Source: Solirubrobacteraceae bacterium
GTDB lineage: Bacteria > Actinomycetota > Thermoleophilia > Solirubrobacterales > Solirubrobacteraceae
Length of the DNA stretch: 7,706 bases
Assembly (NCBI GenBank): GCA_030038955.1
Contig: JASHQV010000473.1
Coordinates: forward strand, 1 to 7,706
Reading direction: 5' to 3'
Of this stretch, positions 1 to 5,159 are shown one piece after another (position 1 is the first letter of the stretch; every line of letters starts with the position of its first letter). The notes beneath the pieces were generated by a model that saw only the letters and a list, made by a program, of their open reading frames with translations, was not told the DNA's origin and did no database searches. A program made the translations under genes and the position numbers.

Positions 1-150
1 AGCGATCGTCTGATCCGGCGGATCGCACACCGACAGATACCCGAGCAGACGCCCGGCCACCGGCGGGAACCCATACCGGCGCGCATACAGCCGGCCAGCG
101 TGGTCCGCGAACGTCAGCTCGGCATCCGATGGCACGAGCACATAGTACAT
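1..150 (-). CDS. GbsR/MarR-type transcriptional regulator, N-terminal part (runs off the left edge)
   Basis: Reading the minus strand from ATG at 150-148 gives an open frame of 50 codons to the window edge, starting MYYVLVPSDAELTFADHAGR. It continues through a helix ending GRLLGYLSVCDPPDQTIA. This 'x-G-R-L/I-L-G-x-L-x-V/I-C-D-P-P' pattern is typical of the first helices of GbsR/MarR-like winged-helix repressors; the DNA-reading helix itself lies outside the window. An in-frame TGA at 156-154, two codons upstream, fixes the 5' limit, so the start is ATG150 or the GTG at 141-139. No Shine-Dalgarno sequence precedes ATG150, and a -10-like TATCTC lies at 164-159, so the message may be leaderless. 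The start codon sits inside the palindrome at 149-192, suggesting autoregulation (inference). The family call rests on about 50 residues only. Confidence 0.7.
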   Translation of the reverse strand, partial: MYYVLVPSDAELTFADHAGRLYARRYGFPPVAGRLLGYLSVCDPPDQTIA

Positions 151-192
151 GCATCATCGAGATAACACAAATTTGTGATATCTCAGATGCAT
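149..192. promoter_or_regulatory. Nested palindromic operator over the start of the GbsR-like gene
   Basis: The core at 159-184 is a 26-base palindrome with 12 of 13 pairs matching: outer arms GAGATA (159-164) and TATCTC (179-184), a perfect centre CACAAATTTGTG (166-177), and one mismatched pair (165/178). Outside it are perfect 7-base arms ATGCATC (149-155) and GATGCAT (186-192), offset by three bases on the left and one on the right. The block is strikingly AT-rich in GC-rich surroundings. It covers the start codon and a possible -10 (TATCTC, 164-159 on the minus strand) of the regulator, so a bound dimer would block both. Two-fold sites of this kind are usual for MarR/GbsR-type dimers; that this protein binds here is inference. 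Confidence 0.65.
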
Positions 193-347
193 ATCGACAC
201 GACGGACACGTCTGCCCACCAGCCAGGGGCTTCGGCTTCTTGCGCGACGTGTCGATAGGGCGCTTGCCCGCGGCGGATCGGGTCGGGCTTGGTGTGCCTG
301 GCGCGCACGAGCTCGAGCGTCAGCGTCTGCAGCATGCCGGCGCCGGC

Positions 348-601
348 CAGCAGCCCGACGCCGAGTGCGCGCTCCGCGATCTGAAGGACACCCTGGAGCT
401 GCGCCCCGTCTTTCACCGCCCCAAGCACCACATCCGCCCATGTGCCGATCTGCTGGCTCGCGCTGCTGCTGATCCGCGCCGCCGAACGCCAGACCGGACA
501 GACCTTGCGACGCATCACGCCCACGCCCGGTCGCCTGCCCCAGGTCACCTCAGTGGCCCGCCGTCACCATGCAACAGACCACCACCATCACCGACCAGTA
601 A
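348..601 (+). pseudogene. IS1634/IS4-like transposase, C-terminal remnant broken by frameshifts
   Basis: From about 348 the plus strand encodes DAECALRDLKDTLELRPVFH followed by RPKHHI. This is the conserved C-terminal block of IS1634-type DDE transposases (usual form 'E-R-x-W/F-R-D-L-K-x-T-L-E-L-R-P-V-F-H-R-x-x-x-R-I-R-A-H-V'). The expected continuation lies in another frame from 436 on: AHVPICWLALLLIRAAERQT, then GQTLRRI and PQVTS. The shift at 435-438 is explained by losing two bases from CGCGCC. A further shift near 545-565 leads to TMQQTTTITDQ, after which TAA at 599-601 cuts the frame. The catalytic D and D parts upstream are missing; 193-347 shows no recognisable coding signal. It is a dead fragment. 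Family assignment is by remembered motif, not by a search. Confidence 0.7.
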
Positions 602-604
602 GCC

Positions 605-856
605 GCGCTCGAGACCAGACAGCGCCCGCTCAGGCTTGGGCCGTGGCTTCGGCGGCCTGGGCCCAGGGGGCCGCCGGCGACGGTACACGGTCGCCGCCGA
701 CGCACCCAGCGCCCGGCGCGCCGGGCGGGCGCCGATCACCGGCGCCGGCCGCATGCACCAGCTCGGAGTCGGCGCTCGACACGCACGCAAACGAGTGCTG
801 GCCTTCGCCGAGGACCGCCAACGCAGAGCGCCCGGCCGCTGGCGGAGCTCCCTCAA
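605..856 (-). pseudogene. IS3-like transposase, N-terminal helix-turn-helix remnant
   Basis: The minus strand from about 740 to 605 reads VIGARPARRALGASAATVYR followed by an R/P/K-rich linker and ERALSGLER. This is the layout seen in actinobacterial IS3-type transposases: 'V-I-G-x-R-x-A-C-R-A-L-G-x-S-R-A-T-x-Y-R-R-R-R-P-P' and then an R/P-rich linker ending 'R-A-L-S-x-x-E-R', just ahead of the integrase core. The preceding residues SSADSELVHAAGA lie in a different frame, so there is at least one frameshift. After ERALSGLER the match stops abruptly and the IS1634-like fragment on the other strand begins, so the DDE core has been lost. The two remnants meet near 601-605, which suggests one element inserted into or recombined with the other. 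Similarity is short and rich in low-complexity R/P, so other HTH transposases are possible. Confidence 0.45.
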
Positions 857-900
857 CTGAGACCTATGACGCGACTCAGGTGAGACCCATGTCCCGACTC
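853..900. repeat. Two 25-base direct repeats, period 23; probable IS end
   Basis: Copies lie at 853-877 and 876-900 and match at 20 of 25 positions; both contain TGAGACC and end CGACTC. They sit just outside the N-terminal end of the IS3-like remnant, where a terminal transposase-binding site would be, and stop 10 bases from the tRNA-Ser gene. Interpretation as an IS end is inference. Confidence 0.5.
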
Positions 901-910
901 ATCACCAGAG

Positions 911-999
911 CGGAGAGGGGGGGATTCGAACCCCCGAAGGACGAAACCGCCCTTACCGGTTTTCGAGACCGGCGCATTCAACCACTCTGCCACCTCTCC
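911..999 (-). tRNA. tRNA-Ser (anticodon CGA)
   Basis: The minus strand from 999 to 911 folds as a class II tRNA. The 7-bp acceptor stem is GGAGAGG (999-993) with CCTCTCC (918-912), and the discriminator is G at 911. The D region contains AGAGTGGTTGAATG. The anticodon stem CCGGT/ACCGG encloses the loop CTCGAAA, giving anticodon CGA (965-963), which reads the serine codon UCG. There is a long variable arm, and a T arm with GGTTCGAATC. The long variable arm and G discriminator agree with serine identity. CCA is not encoded: the next bases are CTC. A weak -10-like TAACGT at 1019-1014 could drive it. Confidence 0.96.
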
Positions 1000-1072
1000 G
1001 AGGCGCCGGCCCAACGTTAGACGACGCGTCTGGGCGGGGCGATCGGGCCGGCGAGCGCGGACCGCGGCGGCG

Positions 1073-1125
1073 GCAGCCGGTGCGAGCGGGTCAGCGGCCG
1101 CAGCCGGCGCGAGCGGGTCAGCGGC
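1073..1125. repeat. Tandem 26-base repeat (period 27) across the tadA stop codon
   Basis: Copies at 1073-1098 and 1100-1125 differ at one of 26 positions (T1081 versus C1108). The second copy includes the tadA stop codon (1118-1120) and its last codon or two; the first lies just downstream in the 3' flank. It looks like a local duplication of the gene end. Confidence 0.85.
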
Positions 1126-1546
1126 GGGAGGCAAAGAAGCTCCGCAGCAGCTCGGCGGAGTCCTCGGCCAGCAGCCCGCCGGCCACCGCCGGGCGGTGGT
1201 TCAGCTGCGAGGCCCCGAGCACGTCGAGGACGCTGCCGGCGGCGCCGGCCTTGGGGTCGGGGGCGCCGAACACGACGCGCGAGATGCGCGCCAGGACGAT
1301 CGCGCCGGCGCACATCGCACACGGCTCCAGGGTGATGTACATGACCGCCCCGAGCACGCGCCACGAGCCGATTGCAGCCGCCGCCTGGCGCAGCGAGATC
1401 ATCTCGGCGTGGGCGGTGGGATCGGATCGCAGCTCGCGCTCATTGTGGGCGGCGCTAATCACCTCGCCATCGAGCACGATCAGCGCGCCGACCGGGACGT
1501 CGTCGTGCTCGGCGGCGCGCCCCGCCTCGCGCAACGCCAGGCGCAT
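1118..1546 (-). CDS. tadA: tRNA-specific adenosine(34) deaminase TadA
   Basis: This zinc enzyme converts adenosine 34 of tRNA-Arg(ACG) to inosine in the cytoplasm, so that one tRNA reads several arginine codons. Counting from ATG1546 (142 residues), the zinc ligand and proton shuttle are in TAHAE (H46, E48) and the other two ligands in EPCAMC (C76, C79). VPVGA near the N-terminus and VVFGAPDPKAGAAGS after the second zinc motif are TadA signatures. Start choice is uncertain. Homology extends about five residues upstream (PRDEYF before M1), yet the frame has no ATG, GTG or TTG until 1717 or 1738, which would overlap the divergent protease start. A CTG at 1591-1589, preceded by an AAGGCGG sequence, is an alternative that would give 157 residues. 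The gene ends in a tandem repeat and is followed by tRNA-Ser. Confidence 0.93.
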   Translation of the reverse strand: MRLALREAGRAAEHDDVPVGALIVLDGEVISAAHNERELRSDPTAHAEMISLRQAAAAIGSWRVLGAVMYITLEPCAMCAGAIVLARISRVVFGAPDPKAGAAGSVLDVLGASQLNHRPAVAGGLLAEDSAELLRSFFASRR

Positions 1547-1639
1547 GAAGTACTCGTCGCGGGGAAAGAAGAGAGGGGTCGATAGTGTCAGCGGTGCCGC
1601 CTTGGGTGAAACTTCGGAGGCACGATGATGTCTTAACTT

Positions 1640-1678
1640 GCCGCTGGCGCCGACCCGTCCGACCGCGGCGCCAGCGGC
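1640..1678. promoter_or_regulatory. Perfect 13-bp inverted repeat between tadA and the protease gene
   Basis: Arms GCCGCTGGCGCCG (1640-1652) and CGGCGCCAGCGGC (1666-1678) pair perfectly around a 13-base spacer. It lies 37 bases before the protease ATG, so in that mRNA it would form a strong leader hairpin; it could equally be a protein-binding site between divergent genes. Immediately before it is GGAGG (1616-1620) followed by a tiny frame ATG-ATG-TCT-TAA (1625-1636). There is no T-run after either arm. Confidence 0.5.
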
Positions 1679-1715
1679 GATCGGGCGGAGCCGACGACCC
1701 CGGTGAGGGACGAGC

Positions 1716-3149
1716 ATGACCGCAGAGCTTCGAAACATCGGGTGGCGACGGACAGCATTGGCGGCGGTGCTGACGCTCGTGCTGCCGCTCGCAGTCGCCG
1801 GCGGGGCCTCTGCCGCCGCCGGCCTGGCGGGGCCGGCGGCGGCGGAATACGTGCCGGGGCGCCTGATCGTCGGCTACACGCCACCGGTGCGCTCGGTCGT
1901 CGCCGACATTCGCGCGGACACCGGACTCGGCGTCGACGCCGCCAGCGAACCGGCGTCGCTCCCGGGCGAGCAGGTCGTCAGCCTCCCGCGCGGGCACACG
2001 GTGATGGCCGCGGCAGCGCAGGTCCGTCGCGCCGCCGGCGTCACCTTCGCGGTTCCCGACTACGTCGCGCACGCGGCCGGGGACTGGTATCCCGACGATC
2101 CCGGCCGCATCCATCGGCCCCGTGGATGGGAGCAGCTGCAGTGGAACTTCATGCCGGCGGCGGGCGTCAACGCCCCCGAGGCGTGGGCGAACCTGATCGC
2201 CGACCACGACGCCGGTGCGCGCGGCGTGCGCGTGGCGATCCTCGACACCGGTGTCGCGTACCGGCGCTGGCACAAGTTCCGGGAGTCGCCGGACTTCCGC
2301 GGCACCAGGTTCGTGGCACCTTGCGACCTGGTCGCCGGCAGGATCAGGCACGGCCGCTGCACCGACCCGTACGCGCTCGACCGGGACGGGCACGGGACGT
2401 TCGTCGCCGGCATGGTCGCCGAGGCAACCAACAATGGGGTCGCCGTCACGGGGCTCGCGTATCACGCGTCGATCATGCCGGTACGGGTGCTCAACGCCGG
2501 TGGCTACGGCGACTCCAGCACGGTCGCTGCCGGCATCCGCTACGCCGTCAAGCATCGAGCGCAGGTGATCAACCTGAGCCTCGAGTTCGGCGTGGGCGTG
2601 AGCGCCGCCGACATCCCCAGCGTCGTCTCGGCGCTGAACTATGCCAACGCCCATCGCGTCATCGTGGTGGCCGCGGCCGGCAACGACAGCGCCGACCGGG
2701 TTGCCTACCCGGCCCGGTACAAGACGGTGATCGCGGTGGGCGCCACCACCAGCGATCGTTGCCTTGCCGAGTACTCCAACCGCGGCGCGGGACTCAACCT
2801 GGTCGCCCCTGGCGGCGGCAATGATGCGGACGACCTCGACGACCCGGACTGCCACCCCAACCGAAACCTGCCGAGCGTCTACCAGATGACCTTCAGGAGA
2901 GTCGGCCATCCCGGCTCGTTCGGCCTGCCGGGCGGCTGGTTTGGGACCTCGATGGCCGCCCCCGAGGTGTCGGCGGCGGCGGCGATGGTGATCGCGAGCA
3001 GGGTGATCGGGCGCCATCCAACGCCCGCCGCGGTCCTGCGCCGCCTCGAGCAGACCGCCGAGCCGCTCGGCGGAAGCGTCCCCAACTTCGACTACGGCTA
3101 CGGGCTGCTGGACATCGGGGCGGCGACAGCGCCGCCGCCAGCCACGTAG
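1716..3149 (+). CDS. Secreted subtilisin-like serine protease (peptidase family S8)
   Basis: An extracellular endopeptidase of 477 residues. A twin-arginine-free signal peptide (W10-R-R, then hydrophobic 13-29) ends near ASA at 31-33. Residues about 44-118 look like an I9-type propeptide (YVPGRLIVGY; ends FAVPDYVAHA). The catalytic domain spans about 168-470. The triad is D177 in VAILDTGV, H226 in DGHGTFVAG and S412 in GTSMAAPEVS, with oxyanion N323 in AAGNDS, so it should be active. There are only four cysteines in total (C203, C215, C349, C379), which could form two disulfides. An Asp-rich insert at 370-378 (DADDLDDPD) precedes the serine motif and might bind calcium. No C-terminal anchor or repeat domain is seen. 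The start has a good ribosome site, GAGGGA at 1705-1710, 5 bases before ATG. Stops are doubled (TAGTAG). Substrate cannot be told from sequence. Confidence 0.95.
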   Translation: MTAELRNIGWRRTALAAVLTLVLPLAVAGGASAAAGLAGPAAAEYVPGRLIVGYTPPVRSVVADIRADTGLGVDAASEPASLPGEQVVSLPRGHTVMAAAAQVRRAAGVTFAVPDYVAHAAGDWYPDDPGRIHRPRGWEQLQWNFMPAAGVNAPEAWANLIADHDAGARGVRVAILDTGVAYRRWHKFRESPDFRGTRFVAPCDLVAGRIRHGRCTDPYALDRDGHGTFVAGMVAEATNNGVAVTGLAYHASIMPVRVLNAGGYGDSSTVAAGIRYAVKHRAQVINLSLEFGVGVSAADIPSVVSALNYANAHRVIVVAAAGNDSADRVAYPARYKTVIAVGATTSDRCLAEYSNRGAGLNLVAPGGGNDADDLDDPDCHPNRNLPSVYQMTFRRVGHPGSFGLPGGWFGTSMAAPEVSAAAAMVIASRVIGRHPTPAAVLRRLEQTAEPLGGSVPNFDYGYGLLDIGAATAPPPAT

Positions 3150-3162
3150 TAGACGGGCTCGA

Positions 3163-3180
3163 GCGGCGGCTGCCCGCCGC
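3163..3180. terminator. GC hairpin between convergent genes, possible terminator
   Basis: GCGGCGG (3163-3169) and CCGCCGC (3174-3180) form a perfect 7-bp stem with loop CTGC. It lies 13 bases after the protease stop and 18 bases beyond the stop of the convergent small gene. There is no T-run, as is common in high-GC actinobacteria, so termination is inferred from position. Confidence 0.45.
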
Positions 3181-3198
3181 ATGGGATCGCAGCGAACA

Positions 3199-3285
3199 TC
3201 AGGCCAACTTGGTGATCGCGATGATCATGCCGGCGACGACGAAGATCACAATCAGCACTTGCATGTAGATCCAATGCTTGGGCAT
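3199..3285 (-). CDS. 28-residue single-span membrane peptide, coupled to the phosphoesterase
   Basis: ATG at 3285-3283 opens a 28-codon frame beginning MPKHWIYMQVLIVIF, continuing through a hydrophobic stretch with GMIIAI and ending TKLA. Residues about 6-25 form one transmembrane helix, with lysines at positions 3 and 26 outside it. The ATG shares its A with the TGA stop of the phosphoesterase gene (TGATG at 3287-3283), a classic arrangement for translational re-initiation, so the two are very likely co-translated. A GAGGA sequence lies about 17 bases upstream, too far to act as a normal ribosome site. A longer in-frame extension upstream to 3426 is Arg-rich shadow of the phosphoesterase gene and is not credible. 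Function is unknown; it may be a partner or membrane tether of the phosphoesterase (inference). Confidence 0.7.
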   Translation of the reverse strand: MPKHWIYMQVLIVIFVVAGMIIAITKLA

Positions 3286-4304
3286 CAGCTGAAAAAGTAG
3301 TCCTCGATGTCGTCGAGCAGGCCGAGCGCGCGCGGCGGCGAGCCGTCCTCGACGATCACGGCGCCGCCCGGCCAGTAGGGATGCGGCGGCCGGGCGCGAT
3401 TCGTCAAGCGTGGCTCGTACACCCACGAGCCACTGTTGAGCAACGCGGTCCGCTGCTGCGGATCACGCCACTCGGTGAGATCGTCGCGACCTGCCAGCGG
3501 CCCCAGCCGGTGGACGTGCCCGAACACGACGGACTCTGGCTCGAGACCGAGCCGGTCGACGACGCGCGCCATCGCTGGGAGCGCGTGACGGCGCATCTGA
3601 AGGCTCAGCAAGCGCGCCGTCAGCGGGGCGATGCGGGGGTCCAGCAGCTCCTCCTTGAGCACCGGCATCGTGGTCGCGCGTAACAGCGCTGCGAAGCCGT
3701 TGACGCGCGCCGCCACCGGTTCGGGCAGCCAGCGCAGCGCCGGGCTCAGCTGCACGCGTCTGGGATGCTCGTACTGCCAGGGGCTGGCGGTGGCCGCGCC
3801 TGCGCGACCGCGTCTGTCGCGCAGCCGCCCCCAGGCGGACACGGGGATCAGGTGACGGTCGAGGTAGTGGCCGTGCGTCGCCCACGCCGACCCGTCCAGC
3901 CAGACCCCGGGATAGCGAACCTCTAGCACCGCCGGGGCCAGCCACCGCGCCAGCGAGCTGAGGGCGGCGCTGGCGTCTACGGGGACTAGCTCGTCGACCT
4001 CGAGCTCGCGCCCGCGGCGGCGCAGCCAGCCGCGGATCAACGGCCGGTCGTGGTTGCCCGGAACCAGGATCACCTCGCCACCGGCGCCGATCCGGGATCC
4101 GATCGCCGCCAGGATCGGCGCGGCGCTGGCGAGCGCGTCCCGGGCGCGTCCCTCCATCAGCTCGACGACGTCGCCGAGCAGGACCAGCCGGTCGGCCTGC
4201 TGGACCTCGTCCAGCAGGCGCTCCAGCGGCTGCTCGTGCTCGAGCACGCATGTGCGTGAGGCGGAGCCGATGTGCAGGTCGGAGATGATCAGCGTCCGCG
4301 ACAC
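3285..4304 (-). CDS. Calcineurin-like metallophosphoesterase
   Basis: A two-metal phosphoesterase of 339 residues counted from GTG4304. All five core motifs are present in order: D-x-H in SDLHIG (D9, H11), GD in LLGDVVE (D45), GNHD (N84-D86), H in ATHGHYLD (H144, H146) and GHVH (H263, H265), followed by NSGSW (290-294). A helical insert of about 110 residues (150-255) lies between the fourth and fifth motifs, longer than in minimal enzymes such as MJ0936-type phosphodiesterases. There is no signal peptide, so it is cytoplasmic. It resembles UDP-2,3-diacylglucosamine hydrolase-style proteins in overall order, but the substrate cannot be named. An upstream TTG at 4349 lies inside the 18-bp hairpin and is rejected. 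GTG4304 has no clear Shine-Dalgarno sequence but has TATCGT at 4319-4314, so the transcript may be leaderless. It is coupled to the small membrane peptide. Confidence 0.9.
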   Translation of the reverse strand: MSRTLIISDLHIGSASRTCVLEHEQPLERLLDEVQQADRLVLLGDVVELMEGRARDALASAAPILAAIGSRIGAGGEVILVPGNHDRPLIRGWLRRRGRELEVDELVPVDASAALSSLARWLAPAVLEVRYPGVWLDGSAWATHGHYLDRHLIPVSAWGRLRDRRGRAGAATASPWQYEHPRRVQLSPALRWLPEPVAARVNGFAALLRATTMPVLKEELLDPRIAPLTARLLSLQMRRHALPAMARVVDRLGLEPESVVFGHVHRLGPLAGRDDLTEWRDPQQRTALLNSGSWVYEPRLTNRARPPHPYWPGGAVIVEDGSPPRALGLLDDIEDYFFS

Positions 4305-4313
4305 CGGCCGGCC

Positions 4314-4319
4314 ACGATA
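4314..4319 (-). promoter_or_regulatory. Possible -10 element for the phosphoesterase gene
   Basis: TATCGT on the minus strand lies 9 bases before GTG4304, in the gap between the hairpin at 4328-4366 and the gene. Transcription would start at or close to the start codon. No -35 box is seen; that position falls inside the hairpin. Tentative. Confidence 0.25.
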
Positions 4320-4327
4320 GACGGGTT

Positions 4328-4366
4328 GGGGGGCGGGCGCCGCTTGCAAAGCGGCGCCCGCCCCCC
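4328..4366. terminator. Perfect 18-bp hairpin with 3-base loop between the stress-protein and phosphoesterase genes
   Basis: The left arm (4328-4345: six G, then CGGGCGCCGCTT) and right arm (4349-4366: AAGCGGCGCCCG, then six C) pair at all 18 positions around the loop GCA. It lies 33 bases past the stop of the stress-protein gene and 23 bases before the phosphoesterase start, both on the minus strand. The likely role is termination of the upstream transcript. No U-run follows on either strand, so it would be a stem-only actinobacterial terminator, or instead a processing or attenuation structure. Confidence 0.6.
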
Positions 4367-4399
4367 ACCGAAACGGGCTTCAGCTGGCGTCCAGGCCGC

Positions 4400-5086
4400 T
4401 CAGCTCACGTACAGAGGCGAGCTGAACTGCAGCGGCACCGCCCGCGCCACCACCAACACCGGCGCGGAGGTCGTGTCGATCGCGCTGTACGCCTGGGAGG
4501 AGAGCAGCACGTGACCGTCGGCAGCCTCTGAGCGGGAGCCGACGATCAGCAGGTCGACGCCACTGACGGCGTCGGTCACGGTCGCGTCGCAGTGCGAGGC
4601 GAGCGCGTGCGCGGTGTCGATCGCGGCGGCGTCGTCGAGCTCGGCGAGCAGCCCGATCGTGGTGATCTCGTGCTCGCGCGTGGCGCCGTAGTCCGCTGGC
4701 GCGATCGCCAGCGAGCAGGCGCCGCCGTCGAGCAGCTTCTGGGTCGAGGCCTGCGGTGCGACGTGCCCGGCCGCGGTGCGGTAGTCGGAGCCGAACACGA
4801 TCAGGTCGGCGCCGGTCTGCTTGGCCAGCAGCTCGAGGCCCTCGCCGGTCGAGGCGCGAACGACGACGCGGCGCTCCACGTCAAGCTTGCCCAGCCAGCG
4901 GGCGCCGCGCTCGAGCAGGCTCTCGGCCTCATGCTCCTCGAGCTCCTCGCGGGCGTGCTCCGCCAAGGTCGAGTGGCGCACGTAGGCGAGGACCAGCTCC
5001 GTGCCGGCGCTCTGCAGGACGGCGCCGAGCGCCAGCGCATCCTGGTCGTTGAGGGTGCCGTCGTAGGAGACGATTGCTGTTGACAT
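4400..5086 (-). CDS. Universal stress protein, two UspA-like domains (second one shortened)
   Basis: A 228-residue cytoplasmic protein of the UspA family, members of which bind nucleotides and are made under stress or growth arrest. Domain 1 (about 2-131) has the opening strand MSTAIVSYDGT with the acidic residue D9, then LVLAYVRHST, GEGLELLAKQTGADLIVFGS and a closing ACSLAIAP. The usual ATP-binding pattern G-x2-G-x9-G-S/T is altered: after G99 comes SDYRTAAGHVAPQAS, so nucleotide binding is doubtful. Domain 2 (about 141-217) is only some 77 residues, roughly half the normal size. It retains the end of the fold (DLLIVGSRSEAADGHVLLSS, then PVLVVAR) and repeats the GHV motif of domain 1. ATG5086 is preceded by a weak GGGG. 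The gene is divergent from the LysR gene with 64 bases between them. Confidence 0.85.
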   Translation of the reverse strand: MSTAIVSYDGTLNDQDALALGAVLQSAGTELVLAYVRHSTLAEHAREELEEHEAESLLERGARWLGKLDVERRVVVRASTGEGLELLAKQTGADLIVFGSDYRTAAGHVAPQASTQKLLDGGACSLAIAPADYGATREHEITTIGLLAELDDAAAIDTAHALASHCDATVTDAVSGVDLLIVGSRSEAADGHVLLSSQAYSAIDTTSAPVLVVARAVPLQFSSPLYVS

Positions 5087-5133
5087 AGGCCCCAGAGTCG
5101 CACGCGAGCATGATCAGGACCAGTGAACGTACT

Positions 5134-5159
5134 CATCAGTAAAGTAAGCGATGCTGATG
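5134..5159. promoter_or_regulatory. Start-site inverted repeat and possible -10 for the LysR gene
   Basis: CATCAG (5134-5139) and CTGATG (5154-5159) form a 6-base inverted repeat with 14 bases between, overlapping the LysR start codon. Inside it, TAAAGT (5140-5145) is a plausible -10 whose start point would fall on or next to ATG5151, giving a leaderless message. LysR proteins commonly bind such sites in the gap shared with a divergent gene and repress themselves; here this is inference from position. Confidence 0.35.

Noticed and set aside
183..548. 121-codon minus frame with good G/C third positions (VLQIAERALGVGLLAGAGML)
   Set aside because: Tempting as a gene, but it is antisense to the IS1634-like block with clear conserved residues, has no family similarity I recognise and no ribosome site.
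129..860. 243-codon plus frame taken as one gene
   Set aside because: Only about 348-434 of it is transposase-like; the rest crosses the IS junction and switches to antisense of the other remnant.
1019..1031. AGACG-ACG-CGTCT stem upstream of the tRNA as a terminator of tadA
   Set aside because: Only 5 bp with a 3-base loop and no T-run, and it lies about 90 bases beyond the stop; too weak to call.
853..1134. 93-codon minus frame containing EVAEWLNAPVSKTGKGG
   Set aside because: This peptide is the well-known false translation of a tRNA-Ser gene, here the tRNA at 911-999; the rest is low-complexity translation of the tandem repeat.
1455..3182. 575-codon open frame on the minus strand
   Set aside because: It is the antisense shadow of the protease gene, whose full catalytic motifs and ribosome site are on the plus strand; its product is Arg/Gly/His-rich with no domain.
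3463..4368. 301-codon minus frame
   Set aside because: Arg/Ala-rich out-of-frame shadow of the metallophosphoesterase gene, which has all its motifs in another frame.
4592..5083. 163-codon plus frame opposite the stress-protein gene
   Set aside because: Antisense shadow with no domain; the minus-strand frame has the UspA features.
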